Positions 1 to 9,097 of a stretch of 64,000 nucleotides of DNA are shown here, one piece after another (position 1 is the stretch's first letter; each line of letters opens with the position of its first letter). Source of the stretch: Sulfurimonas sp. Lineage in GTDB: Bacteria > Campylobacterota > Campylobacteria > Campylobacterales > Sulfurimonadaceae. The stretch is taken from NCBI RefSeq assembly GCF_026991475.1, contig NZ_JALXBK010000047.1, positions 97,443-161,442 on the forward strand. Direction: 5' to 3'. The notes under the pieces are model-generated. The model saw only the letters and a program-made list of their open reading frames with translations, had not been told where the DNA came from and searched no databases. The position numbers and the translations under genes were made by a program.

Positions 1-4
1 CACC

Positions 5-811
5 CTATCTTTGTGGATCATCAATTACTTTTGATGACTCTTTATCTAATTTTGTAACCATAAATACGCCACCCTCTTCTTGATAAGATTCAACATGAGG
101 CTCTTCATTACCTGTAATCTCAGTACCTTTTGGAACTTCAAATCCAAGACGAGAAAAACGCTCAGAATCATATCTATCAACACGAGCAGTATCACGAAGT
201 TCAGGCCCAATAATATCGCGAGCCTCTTTTCCATAAATTTTATCTACTTCATACCATGCAGCAAACTCATCACCCTCAAGAGGATATGTTTTAAGAAGTG
301 GATGTCCCTGCCAGTCGTATGGCATCAAAATACGCTTCATAAATGGATGGTTATTTGCTTCAATTCCAAACATATCAAACATTTCACGCTCAGCCCAATC
401 TGCACTTCTAAAGAGTTTTTCTACAGAGTCAACAGCTTGACCATTCTCAATAAAATACTTCACACGAATACGCTTGCGCTTAGTCATAGAAAGCATTTGG
501 TAAAAGATTTCAAAAGTGTTATCTTTTGCAAGCCAATCAATAGCGCTCATCTCTGAGAGTTGTGTATATGCTAATTCATCTCTCATAAGTTCTAAAACAC
601 CATATATATCGTGAGCATTGATGTACACAACCATTTGCTCTACTTGAATATATGCATCTTTTACTTCAAACTTTGCTTTAATAGCCTCTAAATCAGCTGC
701 AAAAACAGCATCTGTATCTACCGCAGATTTTGGCACTTGTGGTGCAACATAAAATCTGTCAGTATAGTAAGCTTTTGCTTGTACATTGTCTTTAGGTTTA
801 TACGCTCTCAT
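5..811 (-). CDS. nuoC: NADH-quinone oxidoreductase subunit C (NuoC)
   Basis: Peripheral-arm subunit of respiratory complex I, the enzyme that passes electrons to quinone while pumping protons. The 30-kDa subunit signature lies at about residues 139-163 (ADWAEREMFDMFGIE followed by NHPFMKRIL). The 268-residue protein carries roughly 85 residues after the signature, a somewhat long tail. The stop codon (TAG on the minus strand) sits at 5-7, so the gene is complete. It follows nuoB by one base, and nuoD would be expected just beyond the window edge. The family assignment is firm; nothing in the sequence shows which electron donor this complex uses. Confidence 0.95.
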   Translation of the reverse strand: MRAYKPKDNVQAKAYYTDRFYVAPQVPKSAVDTDAVFAADLEAIKAKFEVKDAYIQVEQMVVYINAHDIYGVLELMRDELAYTQLSEMSAIDWLAKDNTFEIFYQMLSMTKRKRIRVKYFIENGQAVDSVEKLFRSADWAEREMFDMFGIEANNHPFMKRILMPYDWQGHPLLKTYPLEGDEFAAWYEVDKIYGKEARDIIGPELRDTARVDRYDSERFSRLGFEVPKGTEITGNEEPHVESYQEEGGVFMVTKLDKESSKVIDDPQR

Positions 812-812
812 A

Positions 813-1322
813 TTACATTAACCTTTTAGCTTTTTGTGCATTGCCTGCTTTGTTAGCACGAATCTTTTTTTGTAACAACATTACACCATACTGAAGTGTT
901 TCAGGACGAGGTGCACAACCAGGAAGATACAAATCAACAGGAATAATTCTATCAACACCTTGAACAGTTGCATAAGTGTTGAACATACCACCAGTATTAG
1001 CACATGAACCCATACTTATTACCCATCTTGGCTCTGTCATTTGGTCATACAAACGTTTAATAAACTCAGAGTGTTTTTTTGTAAGCGTTCCCGCAACAAT
1101 CATTACATCTGATTGACGAGGAGAAGCTCTAAAAATAGTACCAAAACGGTCAAAGTCATATCTTGATGCACCCGCTGCCATCATCTCAATACCACAACAA
1201 GCAAGACCATAAGTCATAGCCCAAAGGGAGTTTGAACGCCCCCAGTTTACAATTTTATCAACACTTGTAAGTGCTATTGGTAAACCGGCATCTTGTGTAT
1301 AATTTACTTTATGTTGTGCCAT
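813..1322 (-). CDS. nuoB: NADH-quinone oxidoreductase subunit B (NuoB)
   Basis: Complex I subunit that carries the terminal [4Fe-4S] cluster N2 next to the quinone site. The four expected ligands are visible: adjacent Cys42-Cys43 ([10 protein letters not shown]), Cys107 (MGSCANTGG) and Cys136 (PGCAPRPE). I chose the ATG at 1322 (MAQHKVNY) over an in-frame ATG at 1343 because AGGAG stands 7-8 bases before 1322 and the protein is then 169 residues, the usual size. With this start the gene overlaps nuoA by 19 bases, which suggests translational coupling within the operon. Confidence 0.95.
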   Translation of the reverse strand: MAQHKVNYTQDAGLPIALTSVDKIVNWGRSNSLWAMTYGLACCGIEMMAAGASRYDFDRFGTIFRASPRQSDVMIVAGTLTKKHSEFIKRLYDQMTEPRWVISMGSCANTGGMFNTYATVQGVDRIIPVDLYLPGCAPRPETLQYGVMLLQKKIRANKAGNAQKAKRLM

Positions 1323-1693
1323 TCTAATGCTCCTTTTTTCCATGCATATACAAAACCAATTGCTAAGAGAACTATGAAAGTTACCATCTCAACAAAACCA
1401 AACCAGCCAAGAACTTTAAAGTCTACTGCCCATGGGAACATAAATACGATTTCAACATCAAATAGCAAAAATAGCAGTGCAAACAGATAAAACTGTGGTG
1501 ACACTCTATTTGGCTGTTTTGTGATTTCTGGTCCACATTCATAAACTGAAAGTTTAATCTTTTCACTATCTTTGCGTGCAAGCGCACGACTCGCTAGTCT
1601 AGCCACTACAGTCGTTGTAATGAATGCACCAAATGTTATAACAAACAGTACAAAGACCCCAAAATACGGATTTGCAGTGTTAATATGCTCCAT
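1304..1693 (-). CDS. nuoA: NADH-quinone oxidoreductase subunit A (NuoA)
   Basis: Small membrane-arm subunit of complex I, 129 residues with three predicted membrane helices (about residues 10-33, 70-90 and 97-118). The conserved loop motif YECGP after helix 1 and the acidic [12 protein letters not shown] segment in helix 2 are typical of NuoA. It is the first gene of the leftward nuoA-nuoB-nuoC run, and the 163 bases upstream to the next gene presumably hold the operon promoter. Confidence 0.95.
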   Translation of the reverse strand: MEHINTANPYFGVFVLFVITFGAFITTTVVARLASRALARKDSEKIKLSVYECGPEITKQPNRVSPQFYLFALLFLLFDVEIVFMFPWAVDFKVLGWFGFVEMVTFIVLLAIGFVYAWKKGALEWHNIK

Positions 1694-1804
1694 ATAAACC
1701 TACCTTTTTAAATTAAAAGTTGTATTTCTAACCCATACTTCATTAGAAAAAACAGTTCATTTACTATATCTAAAAGAGTATTAAAAAAAGTTGTGATGGA
1801 AGGA

Positions 1805-1840
1805 AAAAGGGGAAATGATGTCACTTAATGCAACATCATT
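1805..1840 (-). terminator. Candidate Rho-independent terminator after the AAA ATPase gene
   Basis: An 8-bp perfect inverted repeat (AATGATGT at 1814-1821, ACATCATT at 1833-1840) lies 17 bases beyond the stop of the leftward AAA ATPase gene. Read on the minus strand it is followed by TTTCCCCTTTTTCC. The stem is weak in G+C and the loop is 11 bases, so this is only a candidate. Confidence 0.45.
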
Positions 1841-1856
1841 AAGGTAAAATATTTGT

Positions 1857-3593
1857 TTATTTATTCAAAAAGCCCATAGACTTTTCACTATCAAAATTTG
1901 CATCTCTCTCTTTTCTAATTTCATCTATAAAATCTTTTAGCATAAACAGAGGTTTTTCTTTTACAGCAACTTTGTAGGCTGTGTTTTTTATGATGAGATT
2001 TATTTGCCCACCTGTGAGAGAATACTCTGCAAGTTTTTCTACATCAAAATTCTCTTCATAAGGAGCATCTTTTGGAAGCATTTTTTCCCAAAGTTCTAAT
2101 CTCTGCTCTTTATTTGGTTTTTTAAACTCTATTTTATAGTTAAATCTTCTTGAAAATGCTTTATCTATATTTTCAAGTAAATTGGTTGTTGCGATAAGCA
2201 TTCCCTTAAAGTTTTCAATTTGCTCTAAAAAAATATTTTGCATTTGGTTATGCATCTGATCAGAACCAGTGATATTCCCACTACTTCTTGCACCTAAAAA
2301 CTGGTCTGCCTCATTAAGTAGTAAAATTGGTTCTGTCTTAGTTTTAGCACTCAAATCATAAAAAGTATCGAAAATCTTACGCACATTTTTTTCACTCTCT
2401 CCCACATACATTGAAAGAATTTTAGAACAGTCAAACGCAAGAACCTGTCGTTTAAGTGATTTTGCAAGGGAGTATGCTGTCATTGTTTTTCCCGTTCCAG
2501 CTGCACCATAAAAGATTATACGCGCATCAATACCGCTCTTTTTATCTTTTATGCCCCACTTTACAAGACGAGAAACAACATCTTTATCTACCTGTTTCAT
2601 CAAGTTTTCAAGTGTCTCTTTTGTACTCTCATTAAGAACAACATCATCCAAAGAGGTATAGCTGTCTATAAGTTCAAATATATCTTGTTCAGCTACTAAA
2701 GCACCAAGTTTCAAACGTGTTACTTTTTTTGTTTTTTGAGGATGAATAATACTTTGAAGCACATCATCTACAATGTAAAAAGAACGACTTATGCCACCAA
2801 ATGGATTGAGCATCTCCTCATAATCAATAATACCGCTACTCAAAAGGTTCGAGCCTTCTTCTAAAAGAGAGCGATTTTTTATACGTTCATAATCATCTAA
2901 AGAGATTAAATCAATAAGCGTATTCATCTCGCGCAAAGATGAGTCAGTAGAGCCATACTCTTCACGCAATAGTGCAATGAAAATTACCTGCTCGTAGTTA
3001 CTCATCTTCTTTTGTTTAAAAAATTTATCGAGTCCCAAATTTTCGGAGGTCTGTTTAACTCTCTCCTCTATGCGTTTTTCGAGATGTTGGAGTTTGTTTT
3101 GTAGTCTGTCTATACCCAAAGAGTGTTCATGCACATTTTGACGGATGACGCTCATTTTTTGATAAAGCTCAATTCTAAAAAACTGGTCTTGGAGGTATTC
3201 AAGATGATCTGCATAGGGCTTAATGTCTGGTAAATCCAAATCAAGAGTACCATCTTGCAGTAGTTTTAAAAACGAAGGGGTAAGTCCTACCGCACTGTTT
3301 AAAAGTTCTAAGGGAGTCACCTCTGAAATTTTCACAGGAGTAAAACTCTGCTGGTGCAACCAACCAAGTTCTAGTAAATTTTTTACCTCTTTTAGATGTT
3401 GTAAATGCTCATAATTCTCACTTTTATACAAATCTTGTAACAGCTCAAGGACAAGCATATCATCTTGCCCTTTCATATATTTAGCTGCAATATGGCGCAA
3501 CATTTTTGCCTCATCTTTATTACATTTAAGATGTATAAAGATATCCGATTTTTCTATCTCTTTTGTTTTTAAAAAATTAACTAAAGTCTTCAA
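1857..3593 (-). CDS. AAA+ ATPase of unknown substrate, cytoplasmic
   Basis: 578-residue protein with a C-terminal AAA+ module. Walker A is GAAGTGKT (363-370), the Walker B region reads ILLLNEADQF (423-432), sensor 1 is ATTN (468-471) and an arginine pair is at 482-483 (SRRF). The usual Walker B aspartate is replaced by asparagine, but the catalytic glutamate is kept; I recall NEAD-type Walker B motifs in other bacterial members of this branch. The first 340 residues match no domain I recognise and contain a probable coiled coil around 140-195. No protease or helicase domain is present. It stands alone between nuoA and the lipase/FadL pair, so context gives no function. Confidence 0.8.
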   Translation of the reverse strand: MKTLVNFLKTKEIEKSDIFIHLKCNKDEAKMLRHIAAKYMKGQDDMLVLELLQDLYKSENYEHLQHLKEVKNLLELGWLHQQSFTPVKISEVTPLELLNSAVGLTPSFLKLLQDGTLDLDLPDIKPYADHLEYLQDQFFRIELYQKMSVIRQNVHEHSLGIDRLQNKLQHLEKRIEERVKQTSENLGLDKFFKQKKMSNYEQVIFIALLREEYGSTDSSLREMNTLIDLISLDDYERIKNRSLLEEGSNLLSSGIIDYEEMLNPFGGISRSFYIVDDVLQSIIHPQKTKKVTRLKLGALVAEQDIFELIDSYTSLDDVVLNESTKETLENLMKQVDKDVVSRLVKWGIKDKKSGIDARIIFYGAAGTGKTMTAYSLAKSLKRQVLAFDCSKILSMYVGESEKNVRKIFDTFYDLSAKTKTEPILLLNEADQFLGARSSGNITGSDQMHNQMQNIFLEQIENFKGMLIATTNLLENIDKAFSRRFNYKIEFKKPNKEQRLELWEKMLPKDAPYEENFDVEKLAEYSLTGGQINLIIKNTAYKVAVKEKPLFMLKDFIDEIRKERDANFDSEKSMGFLNK

Positions 3594-3601
3594 CTGTTTC
3601 C

Positions 3602-4801
3602 TTAAAATTTATATCCAAGTCCTGCAGACATAATCAATACATTTGAGTTTGAGAACTCACCATTTACATCACTGTTTGTAACTTTTCTTTTATCTCTCAT
3701 AGAGTAAAGTGCTGAAAAACCTACATTGAGATTTTTTGAGTATTGGTAACGCACCCCGCCAGAGACTGAAACCGAATCTGAATCAGGTAGTTCAAAACCT
3801 AGACTCTTGTTAGGTATCGGAGATTCATCTTTTACAGCACCTGCCATAAGAGTGTACCTCTTCATTTGCTGTGTTATACCCAAACGATAAACATTTGTAT
3901 CTTTCCAGTCTTTTGCAATTGGGTCATCAAAATAAGGCTTCAAAATAGTCGGACTATTACTTACATAATTAAAATCAAGATTTTTATATGCGGACCAGTT
4001 TACTCTTTCATAGACAAATTCAACTGTTGTTTGTGTTGGAAATGTATACGCTACTGCTGCATCTATAGTCGCTGGGAGAGGCACAGTTACACTTGAACCA
4101 CCATCATAGACTTTCGCATTACCAATATATAATTTTGCATTTCCCTCAACTGTTAAATCCACGTTCGATCTATATGTTAAACCTATTTCTAAGGCTTTTG
4201 TTGGTTTATATGCAAGTGCCAAATTGTAGCCCATATCAATGCTGTCTCCTGTCATATCACGAGAAATAGCAGCTGAACTTTTAACTATACCAGTAGTGCT
4301 AACAACTCGAAAACCAACTGCAACACCAAGCTTATCATTTATTTTAAACGCAGCACTTGGATTTATCTCTATTACTTTTAGCGTAAATTCTTTAGCTTTC
4401 TCAACAGCAGGAGAATCATTCCATCTTTTGGATAGTCCACCTGGGACTACAATGCTTAAACCTACACGAGCATTATTTCCAAGTTTTTTTGAAACATAAT
4501 GCAATGAGGGCAAAATAAAAGTCTCTTTTTTTGCACTTATATCCGTTGTACCATCATTAGATTTATACCTTACTGGATCAAGCCCAATATAAATCAAGTC
4601 TGCTTCAATATGTTGTTTATTTTCCATAAATACCATATTTGCAGGATTTGAATAAGCATTCTCTGCACCATGAGAGTGTGCGACATTTGCCGCAGAGAGT
4701 GCTATTGCATTAAGTGATGTTTCTGGTATTTTGTATCCACCTCCATAAAGAGTTCCCGCAGCTACTAAAGAAAGTGTTGTTACTTTAATTATATTTTTCA
4801 T
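3602..4801 (-). CDS. FadL/OMPP1-type outer-membrane hydrophobic-compound channel
   Basis: 399-residue outer-membrane protein with an N-terminal signal peptide (about residues 1-20) followed by GGYKIPETSLNAIALSAANV and the AYSNPANMVFM segment that marks FadL-family N-termini, which form the plug of the barrel. The rest alternates like beta strands and ends in an aromatic residue (GLGYKF). The family moves long-chain fatty acids or aromatic compounds across the outer membrane. Its ATG shares one base with the stop of the upstream lipase gene (TAATG), so the two are probably cotranslated and act on the same lipid-like substrate. The substrate itself is inference. Confidence 0.85.
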   Translation of the reverse strand: MKNIIKVTTLSLVAAGTLYGGGYKIPETSLNAIALSAANVAHSHGAENAYSNPANMVFMENKQHIEADLIYIGLDPVRYKSNDGTTDISAKKETFILPSLHYVSKKLGNNARVGLSIVVPGGLSKRWNDSPAVEKAKEFTLKVIEINPSAAFKINDKLGVAVGFRVVSTTGIVKSSAAISRDMTGDSIDMGYNLALAYKPTKALEIGLTYRSNVDLTVEGNAKLYIGNAKVYDGGSSVTVPLPATIDAAVAYTFPTQTTVEFVYERVNWSAYKNLDFNYVSNSPTILKPYFDDPIAKDWKDTNVYRLGITQQMKRYTLMAGAVKDESPIPNKSLGFELPDSDSVSVSGGVRYQYSKNLNVGFSALYSMRDKRKVTNSDVNGEFSNSNVLIMSAGLGYKF

Positions 4802-6150
4802 TATATATCTCCATTTCTAATCTCAGCAAACCATTTTACTGCAGTTGCATAAGCTGCGGGCACACAATTTACATGAACAAAAGGATGTGTTGCATCTTTC
4901 TGTTGAGATAATATTCCAGTTGGAATAGGCGTAAGAGTTACATCTGCACCGTTGGCTTTAAATTTATTGTATATATCATTAGATTCACTAAAAGGAATAA
5001 TATCATCATCAACACACTGAATAAAGTTCATTTTACTTCTTGGTGTCCAATTATCAAGATTGTTTTCAGCAAACTTTTGTCTCATAATATTATTTTGATT
5101 ATTTTGATAATCAGAAATGAAGCTGTCTTTAAAAAGTTCATTTGTTGCATGGGTATAAAATCCATAATCTCCATTAGCAGGGTCTGCTAAGCCAAGTATA
5201 GTATGAATAGGTACTGTATCGTACTGTCCACTAAACGCTAATTGAAACTGAGCTAAAGATGGAATTGCAATATCACTTAGATTAACATCATTATAGTAAT
5301 GAGTATAAGAATAAGCTAAATCAGCCAAAAACGCAGGATACGCCATTGCTTGTGTTGCATTTAAATCAACATCAGCCAATGCTTCAACATTATATGGACC
5401 AGCCATAGGAGCAACACCCATTAAATTAACTTTATCTGAGAAGTTCTTTTCAACATCCTCAGCCATAGCAAGAGCATTATATCCACCCTCAGAGTAACCA
5501 GAAATATAGAGTTGATAATTCAATACTACATTTGTATTTTTCATATATGTCATACTAGCTTTTAGCATATCTACTGCTTCTCTTGCTGCCGCTTTTTTCA
5601 ATATATATGGATGTACCGTTGTATTTGAATCACCAAAACCAATATAATCTGGATAAATTGCTGCAAATCCAGCATACCCTGTCATTAAAACTGCTTGAGT
5701 ATAATCGGGTAAGCCATTTGAAACTTCTGTATTACTTGGAGCTTCAGAATCTGCAAAAATCGTTCCATGATTATTACAAAGCATTGAAACAGAAAACGGT
5801 TGTTTTCCTTGTGAAAGACGATACTGTTGGTACTGAGCTGTAGCAGTTGGAATAACTAACAGACCTGAAGCAACTGCTGGTTTATCATCTTGACCAACTG
5901 TTTTATAACTAATTTTGATTGCTTTATATCCAAAAGCATTTAGTGCATTTGGATCTATTTTATCATGAATTACTTGCAACATTGTTGAGGCATTAATATC
6001 ATCAATGACTGTTGCTTTTACTAGATTATTAAGATCCCCACTAACACTGTCTGTTCCATCATTCCCACTAACCCCACATGCACTCATAAAGCCTATAAGT
6101 GATAAAGAGACAGCATATACCGCACTTTTTTTTAGATACATTTTTAACAA
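4801..6150 (-). CDS. Secreted alpha/beta-hydrolase lipoprotein (secretory lipase-like)
   Basis: 449-residue protein with a lipoprotein signal (FMSAC, lipid-modified Cys25) and an alpha/beta-hydrolase body. The nucleophile elbow is GYSEG with Ser220. YPDYIGFGDS (166-175) resembles fungal-type secretory lipases (LIP family), and the C-terminal part holds a likely acid (CVDDDIIPFSES) and a histidine near HPFVHVNC. It is likely anchored in the outer membrane or periplasm and hydrolyses esters or triglycerides. The start shown is TTG, with GGGGAG 7-8 bases upstream; an ATG at 6141 is the alternative. The gene ends inside the first codon of the FadL-type channel gene. The hydrolase fold is certain; the substrate is not. 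Confidence 0.8.
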   Translation of the reverse strand: MLKMYLKKSAVYAVSLSLIGFMSACGVSGNDGTDSVSGDLNNLVKATVIDDINASTMLQVIHDKIDPNALNAFGYKAIKISYKTVGQDDKPAVASGLLVIPTATAQYQQYRLSQGKQPFSVSMLCNNHGTIFADSEAPSNTEVSNGLPDYTQAVLMTGYAGFAAIYPDYIGFGDSNTTVHPYILKKAAAREAVDMLKASMTYMKNTNVVLNYQLYISGYSEGGYNALAMAEDVEKNFSDKVNLMGVAPMAGPYNVEALADVDLNATQAMAYPAFLADLAYSYTHYYNDVNLSDIAIPSLAQFQLAFSGQYDTVPIHTILGLADPANGDYGFYTHATNELFKDSFISDYQNNQNNIMRQKFAENNLDNWTPRSKMNFIQCVDDDIIPFSESNDIYNKFKANGADVTLTPIPTGILSQQKDATHPFVHVNCVPAAYATAVKWFAEIRNGDI

Positions 6151-6202
6151 AATTTAACTCCCCTTATAAAAATATACTCATATTGTAACGAAAATTTTTA
6201 TG

Positions 6203-7099
6203 TTACTCCATAAAAGAGTAAAGCATCTCTATCTCTTCTTTCCAAATTGTCTCATCAATCGTCTCTAAAATAAGTGGAATATCATCCATTCGCTCATCAT
6301 TCATAATAAACTTAAACGCATCAATTCCTATTTCACCCTTTCCAAGTGAGTGGTGTCTGTCCACGTGCGAGCCAAGTGGTGGCTTAGAGTCATTAATGTG
6401 CATTCCACTCAAATACTCAAAACCTATAATCTCTCCAAACGCAGCCCATGTTTTGTCATACGCTTCGCGGGTTCTTATATCATACCCTGCTGTAAACATA
6501 TGACAAGTGTCAATGCAGACACCTACACGACTTTTATCTTCTACTTTGTCGATGATATGCGCAATATGCTCAAACTTCCAGCCAAGGTTACTCCCCTGCC
6601 CTGCAGTGTTTTCAATGACTGCTTTAACATTTTTTGTCTTATCAAGTGCAATATTTATAGACTCTGCGATAACATCAAGGCATACATCTTCTATGGGTTG
6701 CATCACATCGGGGTTCTCTTTATCTTTTTTAGCCACTTTTGCCAAGTGACTCCCTGGATGAAAATTAAGTCTGTCAAGCCCCAGCAAATCACAACGCTCT
6801 AGTTCATCTATAAACGCAGCTCTTGATTTTTCCAGCTTTTCAACTTCAGGATGTCCAAGATTTATAAGGTAGCTATCGTGAGGTAACACATGTTTGGGTA
6901 AAATACCACTTGCATCAAGTGCTTTTTTAAACTTATCTATCGTCTCAGCATCAAGCGGCTTTGCCACCCATTGTCTTTGATTTTTTGTAAAAAGGGCAAA
7001 TGCACGTGCTCCAATTTTTTCTGCGTTTAGGGGAGCATTATAAACACCACCACTTGCACTTACATGTGCACCTACAAATTTTTTCATTTTAGTAGCCAT
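6203..7099 (-). CDS. nfo: Endonuclease IV, AP-site DNA repair
   Basis: 298-residue apurinic/apyrimidinic endonuclease of family 2, which cuts DNA 5' to abasic sites in base excision repair. The trinuclear zinc ligand motifs are all present: [37 protein letters not shown], the [14 protein letters not shown] box and LILETI near the end. The start at 7099 has AAGGAA upstream and overlaps the end of the preceding lipoprotein gene by 11 bases. Two AAACGCAG octamers lie inside it on the plus strand, plus one CTGCGTTT. Confidence 0.95.
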   Translation of the reverse strand: MATKMKKFVGAHVSASGGVYNAPLNAEKIGARAFALFTKNQRQWVAKPLDAETIDKFKKALDASGILPKHVLPHDSYLINLGHPEVEKLEKSRAAFIDELERCDLLGLDRLNFHPGSHLAKVAKKDKENPDVMQPIEDVCLDVIAESINIALDKTKNVKAVIENTAGQGSNLGWKFEHIAHIIDKVEDKSRVGVCIDTCHMFTAGYDIRTREAYDKTWAAFGEIIGFEYLSGMHINDSKPPLGSHVDRHHSLGKGEIGIDAFKFIMNDERMDDIPLILETIDETIWKEEIEMLYSFME

Positions 7100-7562
7100 T
7101 TGGTTCCTTTATTTTTATAATAATATGATTTTTTCTATCTTTAAAAAAACTCTCATGAGCATTGACTCTATATTTTATATCGACACTCTTATTTTTTATA
7201 ATTTGCGTAAATCCATCATCCGATTTATGCTGATTTTTTTTATCGTAAATTGCATGACCCAGTATAATATTTTGCAAAATATCATTAGGATAGGAGGCGT
7301 TTAGGTACTCTTTGTTAAAGCTGTGTTTACTCATACAACCATCTTGCACACAAATCATTCTATTGATGTCAATTTTTTGAAAAACATGCCCTGCTTCAAA
7401 AAGCTCAAGCTCAATAGCATCATCTGTATGCCTAACATATCCTATATCTGAAAATTTAATTTTGGGAGATTTTATAGTGACGATTTTTGCTTCACTATAC
7501 TCGTAATTTTTTATGCTGCATCCAGCGAAAAAAATTACGAGAAGAGGGAGTAAGTATTTCAA
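7089..7562 (-). CDS. Hypothetical lipoprotein
   Basis: 157-residue protein that I do not recognise. It begins with a lipoprotein signal peptide ([10 protein letters not shown], probable lipidated Cys15), so the mature protein should be anchored to a membrane in the cell envelope. The mature part is rich in Lys, Ile and His and holds a cysteine pair ([10 protein letters not shown]) that could form a disulfide. It lies upstream of nfo with an 11-base overlap and downstream of a small cysteine-containing protein; neither neighbour suggests a role. Confidence 0.7.
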   Translation of the reverse strand: MKYLLPLLVIFFAGCSIKNYEYSEAKIVTIKSPKIKFSDIGYVRHTDDAIELELFEAGHVFQKIDINRMICVQDGCMSKHSFNKEYLNASYPNDILQNIILGHAIYDKKNQHKSDDGFTQIIKNKSVDIKYRVNAHESFFKDRKNHIIIKIKEPNGY

Positions 7563-7569
7563 AAGTTAC

Positions 7570-7728
7570 TTATTTTTGTAAAAACTTACCACATTTCTTT
7601 TCAGCTGTACCGCCAAATGTTTTTATTTCAACTGCTGTGCCATTTTTAGCAATCACTTGTCTTTTACACTCATCTTTTGCTATACAATCTGGATTCTCAC
7701 ATCCAATATTTTCTGGTACTTGTGCCAT
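7570..7728 (-). CDS. Small cysteine-containing protein, 52 residues
   Basis: The reading frame continues upstream, but the ATG at 7728 is the likely start: AAGGA stands about 9 bases before it, and the residues upstream look like translated intergenic DNA. The 52-residue product (MAQVPENIGCENPDC at the N-terminus) has four cysteines, Cys10, Cys15, Cys21 and Cys46, spaced so that they could bind a metal, and no signal peptide. I do not recognise a family. It sits 7 bases before the lipoprotein gene and may be cotranscribed with it. Confidence 0.6.
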   Translation of the reverse strand: MAQVPENIGCENPDCIAKDECKRQVIAKNGTAVEIKTFGGTAEKKCGKFLQK

Positions 7729-7825
7729 TTTTTCTATCCTTAGAATTTTTTTTGCAATTATAGTCAAATTTTGGCAATATGCAATAAATTTTATAATTAT
7801 AAAATATCTATTATAAACTTCTGTT

Positions 7826-9097
7826 ATGAAAATACATATTGATATAGACTGTTTTTTTGTCAGTGCCACACGAATTTCACATCCTGAACTTGAACACAAG
7901 CCAGTTGCCATCGGTGGAAGGAGTGATACAAAAATATTTACTAAAGAGGCAAAGAATCAGACAGTAAACTTTGAAAATTCTGGTAGTTTTGTACCCACTT
8001 TTTATAAAACTTATGAAAGTAAAGATGATGATATAGCTGCGTTTAAAGATGCCGACGGTCGTGTTCGCGGCATACTTACAACCTCTAGTTACGAAGCAAG
8101 AGCCTACGGTATAAAAACTGCTATGAGCATACGAGAAGCACTGCAACTCTGCCCTGCACTTATTATAAAAGCACCAAATATGTCACTCTATCAAAAACTC
8201 TCACACCAGTTACATGATTTTTTGGCACTCAAAATTCCACTTATAGAACAAGCCAGCATAGATGAATTTTACGGAGATTTAAGCGGCTGGATAGAAGATG
8301 AAGATATTCCTCACTTTATTGACAATCTACGCCATGAAATAAAAAAAGAGCTCAATCTCCCTGTCTCCATCGGTGCAGCAAAAACTCGATACATTGCAAA
8401 ACTTGCCACCACTTATGCCAAACCATTTGGATGCAAAACCATTTATGAATGGGAGTTTGATGAATTTGTTAACCCTATAAAGGTAGAAGATTTTGCAGGC
8501 ATTGGGCGCAATATGCGAACAAAGCTAAACGCAGTACAAATAAAAACACTCGGTGCACTGCGTTTAAGACGAGGTACACTTGAGTCGTGGGGACCTTATG
8601 CTACAGAACTTTACAAAAGAGTAAATGGTGAAAGTGACGCTCCTATTCAAACGCAGCATAAACGCAAGTCCATAGGTATTTCACGAACATTTGACCCCAT
8701 TTTTGACAGAAATGAGCTAAAACGAAGAGTGCATGTTCTTGCACGACACCTAAGTTTCGCTATTTTTAAACTTGATGTTATTCCTACTGTTTTTCACCTC
8801 AGCATTCATTACGAAATGAATCAAAAATCATATATCAATATATCAAAAGCAGAAATTTTTACTGAAAAGAAGTTTGACATGCTTTGTTTAAAAATGTTTC
8901 ATAAAGCAGATACACAAAAGAGGTTACATATGATTCGCCTGAGCATAAACTGCTCAAGCTTTACGAGAGACTCACATAAAGAACTCTCTCTTATAGGTTT
9001 TGAAGAGGAAAAAAAGATGCAAACTCTAAGCAAGTCTACACAAGAACTACGCCAAAAATATGGCATAGATACTTTGAAATTTGCTAGTGAACTCTAA
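7826..9097 (+). CDS. Y-family translesion DNA polymerase (DinB/ImuB type)
   Basis: 423-residue Y-family polymerase. Catalytic acids appear as HIDIDCFF (Asp6, Asp8) and QASIDEFYGDL. The thumb helix-hairpin-helix is KVEDFAGIGRNMRTKL, and a little-finger domain follows. An insert of roughly 45 residues sits after AIGGRSD, before GILTTSSYEARAYGI. All catalytic acids are kept, so it should be an active DNA polymerase IV-like enzyme and not an ImuB remnant. It stands alone, with no SOS operator that I can see. The gene carries four copies of the AAACGCAG/CTGCGTTT octamer, the densest gene in the window. Its stop overlaps the convergent porin stop by 4 bases. Confidence 0.88.
   Translation: MKIHIDIDCFFVSATRISHPELEHKPVAIGGRSDTKIFTKEAKNQTVNFENSGSFVPTFYKTYESKDDDIAAFKDADGRVRGILTTSSYEARAYGIKTAMSIREALQLCPALIIKAPNMSLYQKLSHQLHDFLALKIPLIEQASIDEFYGDLSGWIEDEDIPHFIDNLRHEIKKELNLPVSIGAAKTRYIAKLATTYAKPFGCKTIYEWEFDEFVNPIKVEDFAGIGRNMRTKLNAVQIKTLGALRLRRGTLESWGPYATELYKRVNGESDAPIQTQHKRKSIGISRTFDPIFDRNELKRRVHVLARHLSFAIFKLDVIPTVFHLSIHYEMNQKSYINISKAEIFTEKKFDMLCLKMFHKADTQKRLHMIRLSINCSSFTRDSHKELSLIGFEEEKKMQTLSKSTQELRQKYGIDTLKFASEL
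8527..8565. repeat. Inverted pair of AAACGCAG octamers in the polymerase gene
   Basis: AAACGCAG at 8527-8534 and CTGCGTTT at 8558-8565, separated by 23 bases. Further copies lie at 8037-8044 (CTGCGTTT) and 8649-8656 (AAACGCAG) in the same gene. The pair is inside coding sequence, so it is unlikely to act as a terminator. Confidence 0.85.

Noticed and set aside
80-556. Long frame on the strand opposite nuoC
   Set aside because: Lies fully inside nuoC, has low-complexity Cys/His/Ile-rich composition typical of antisense translation, and no plausible start context.
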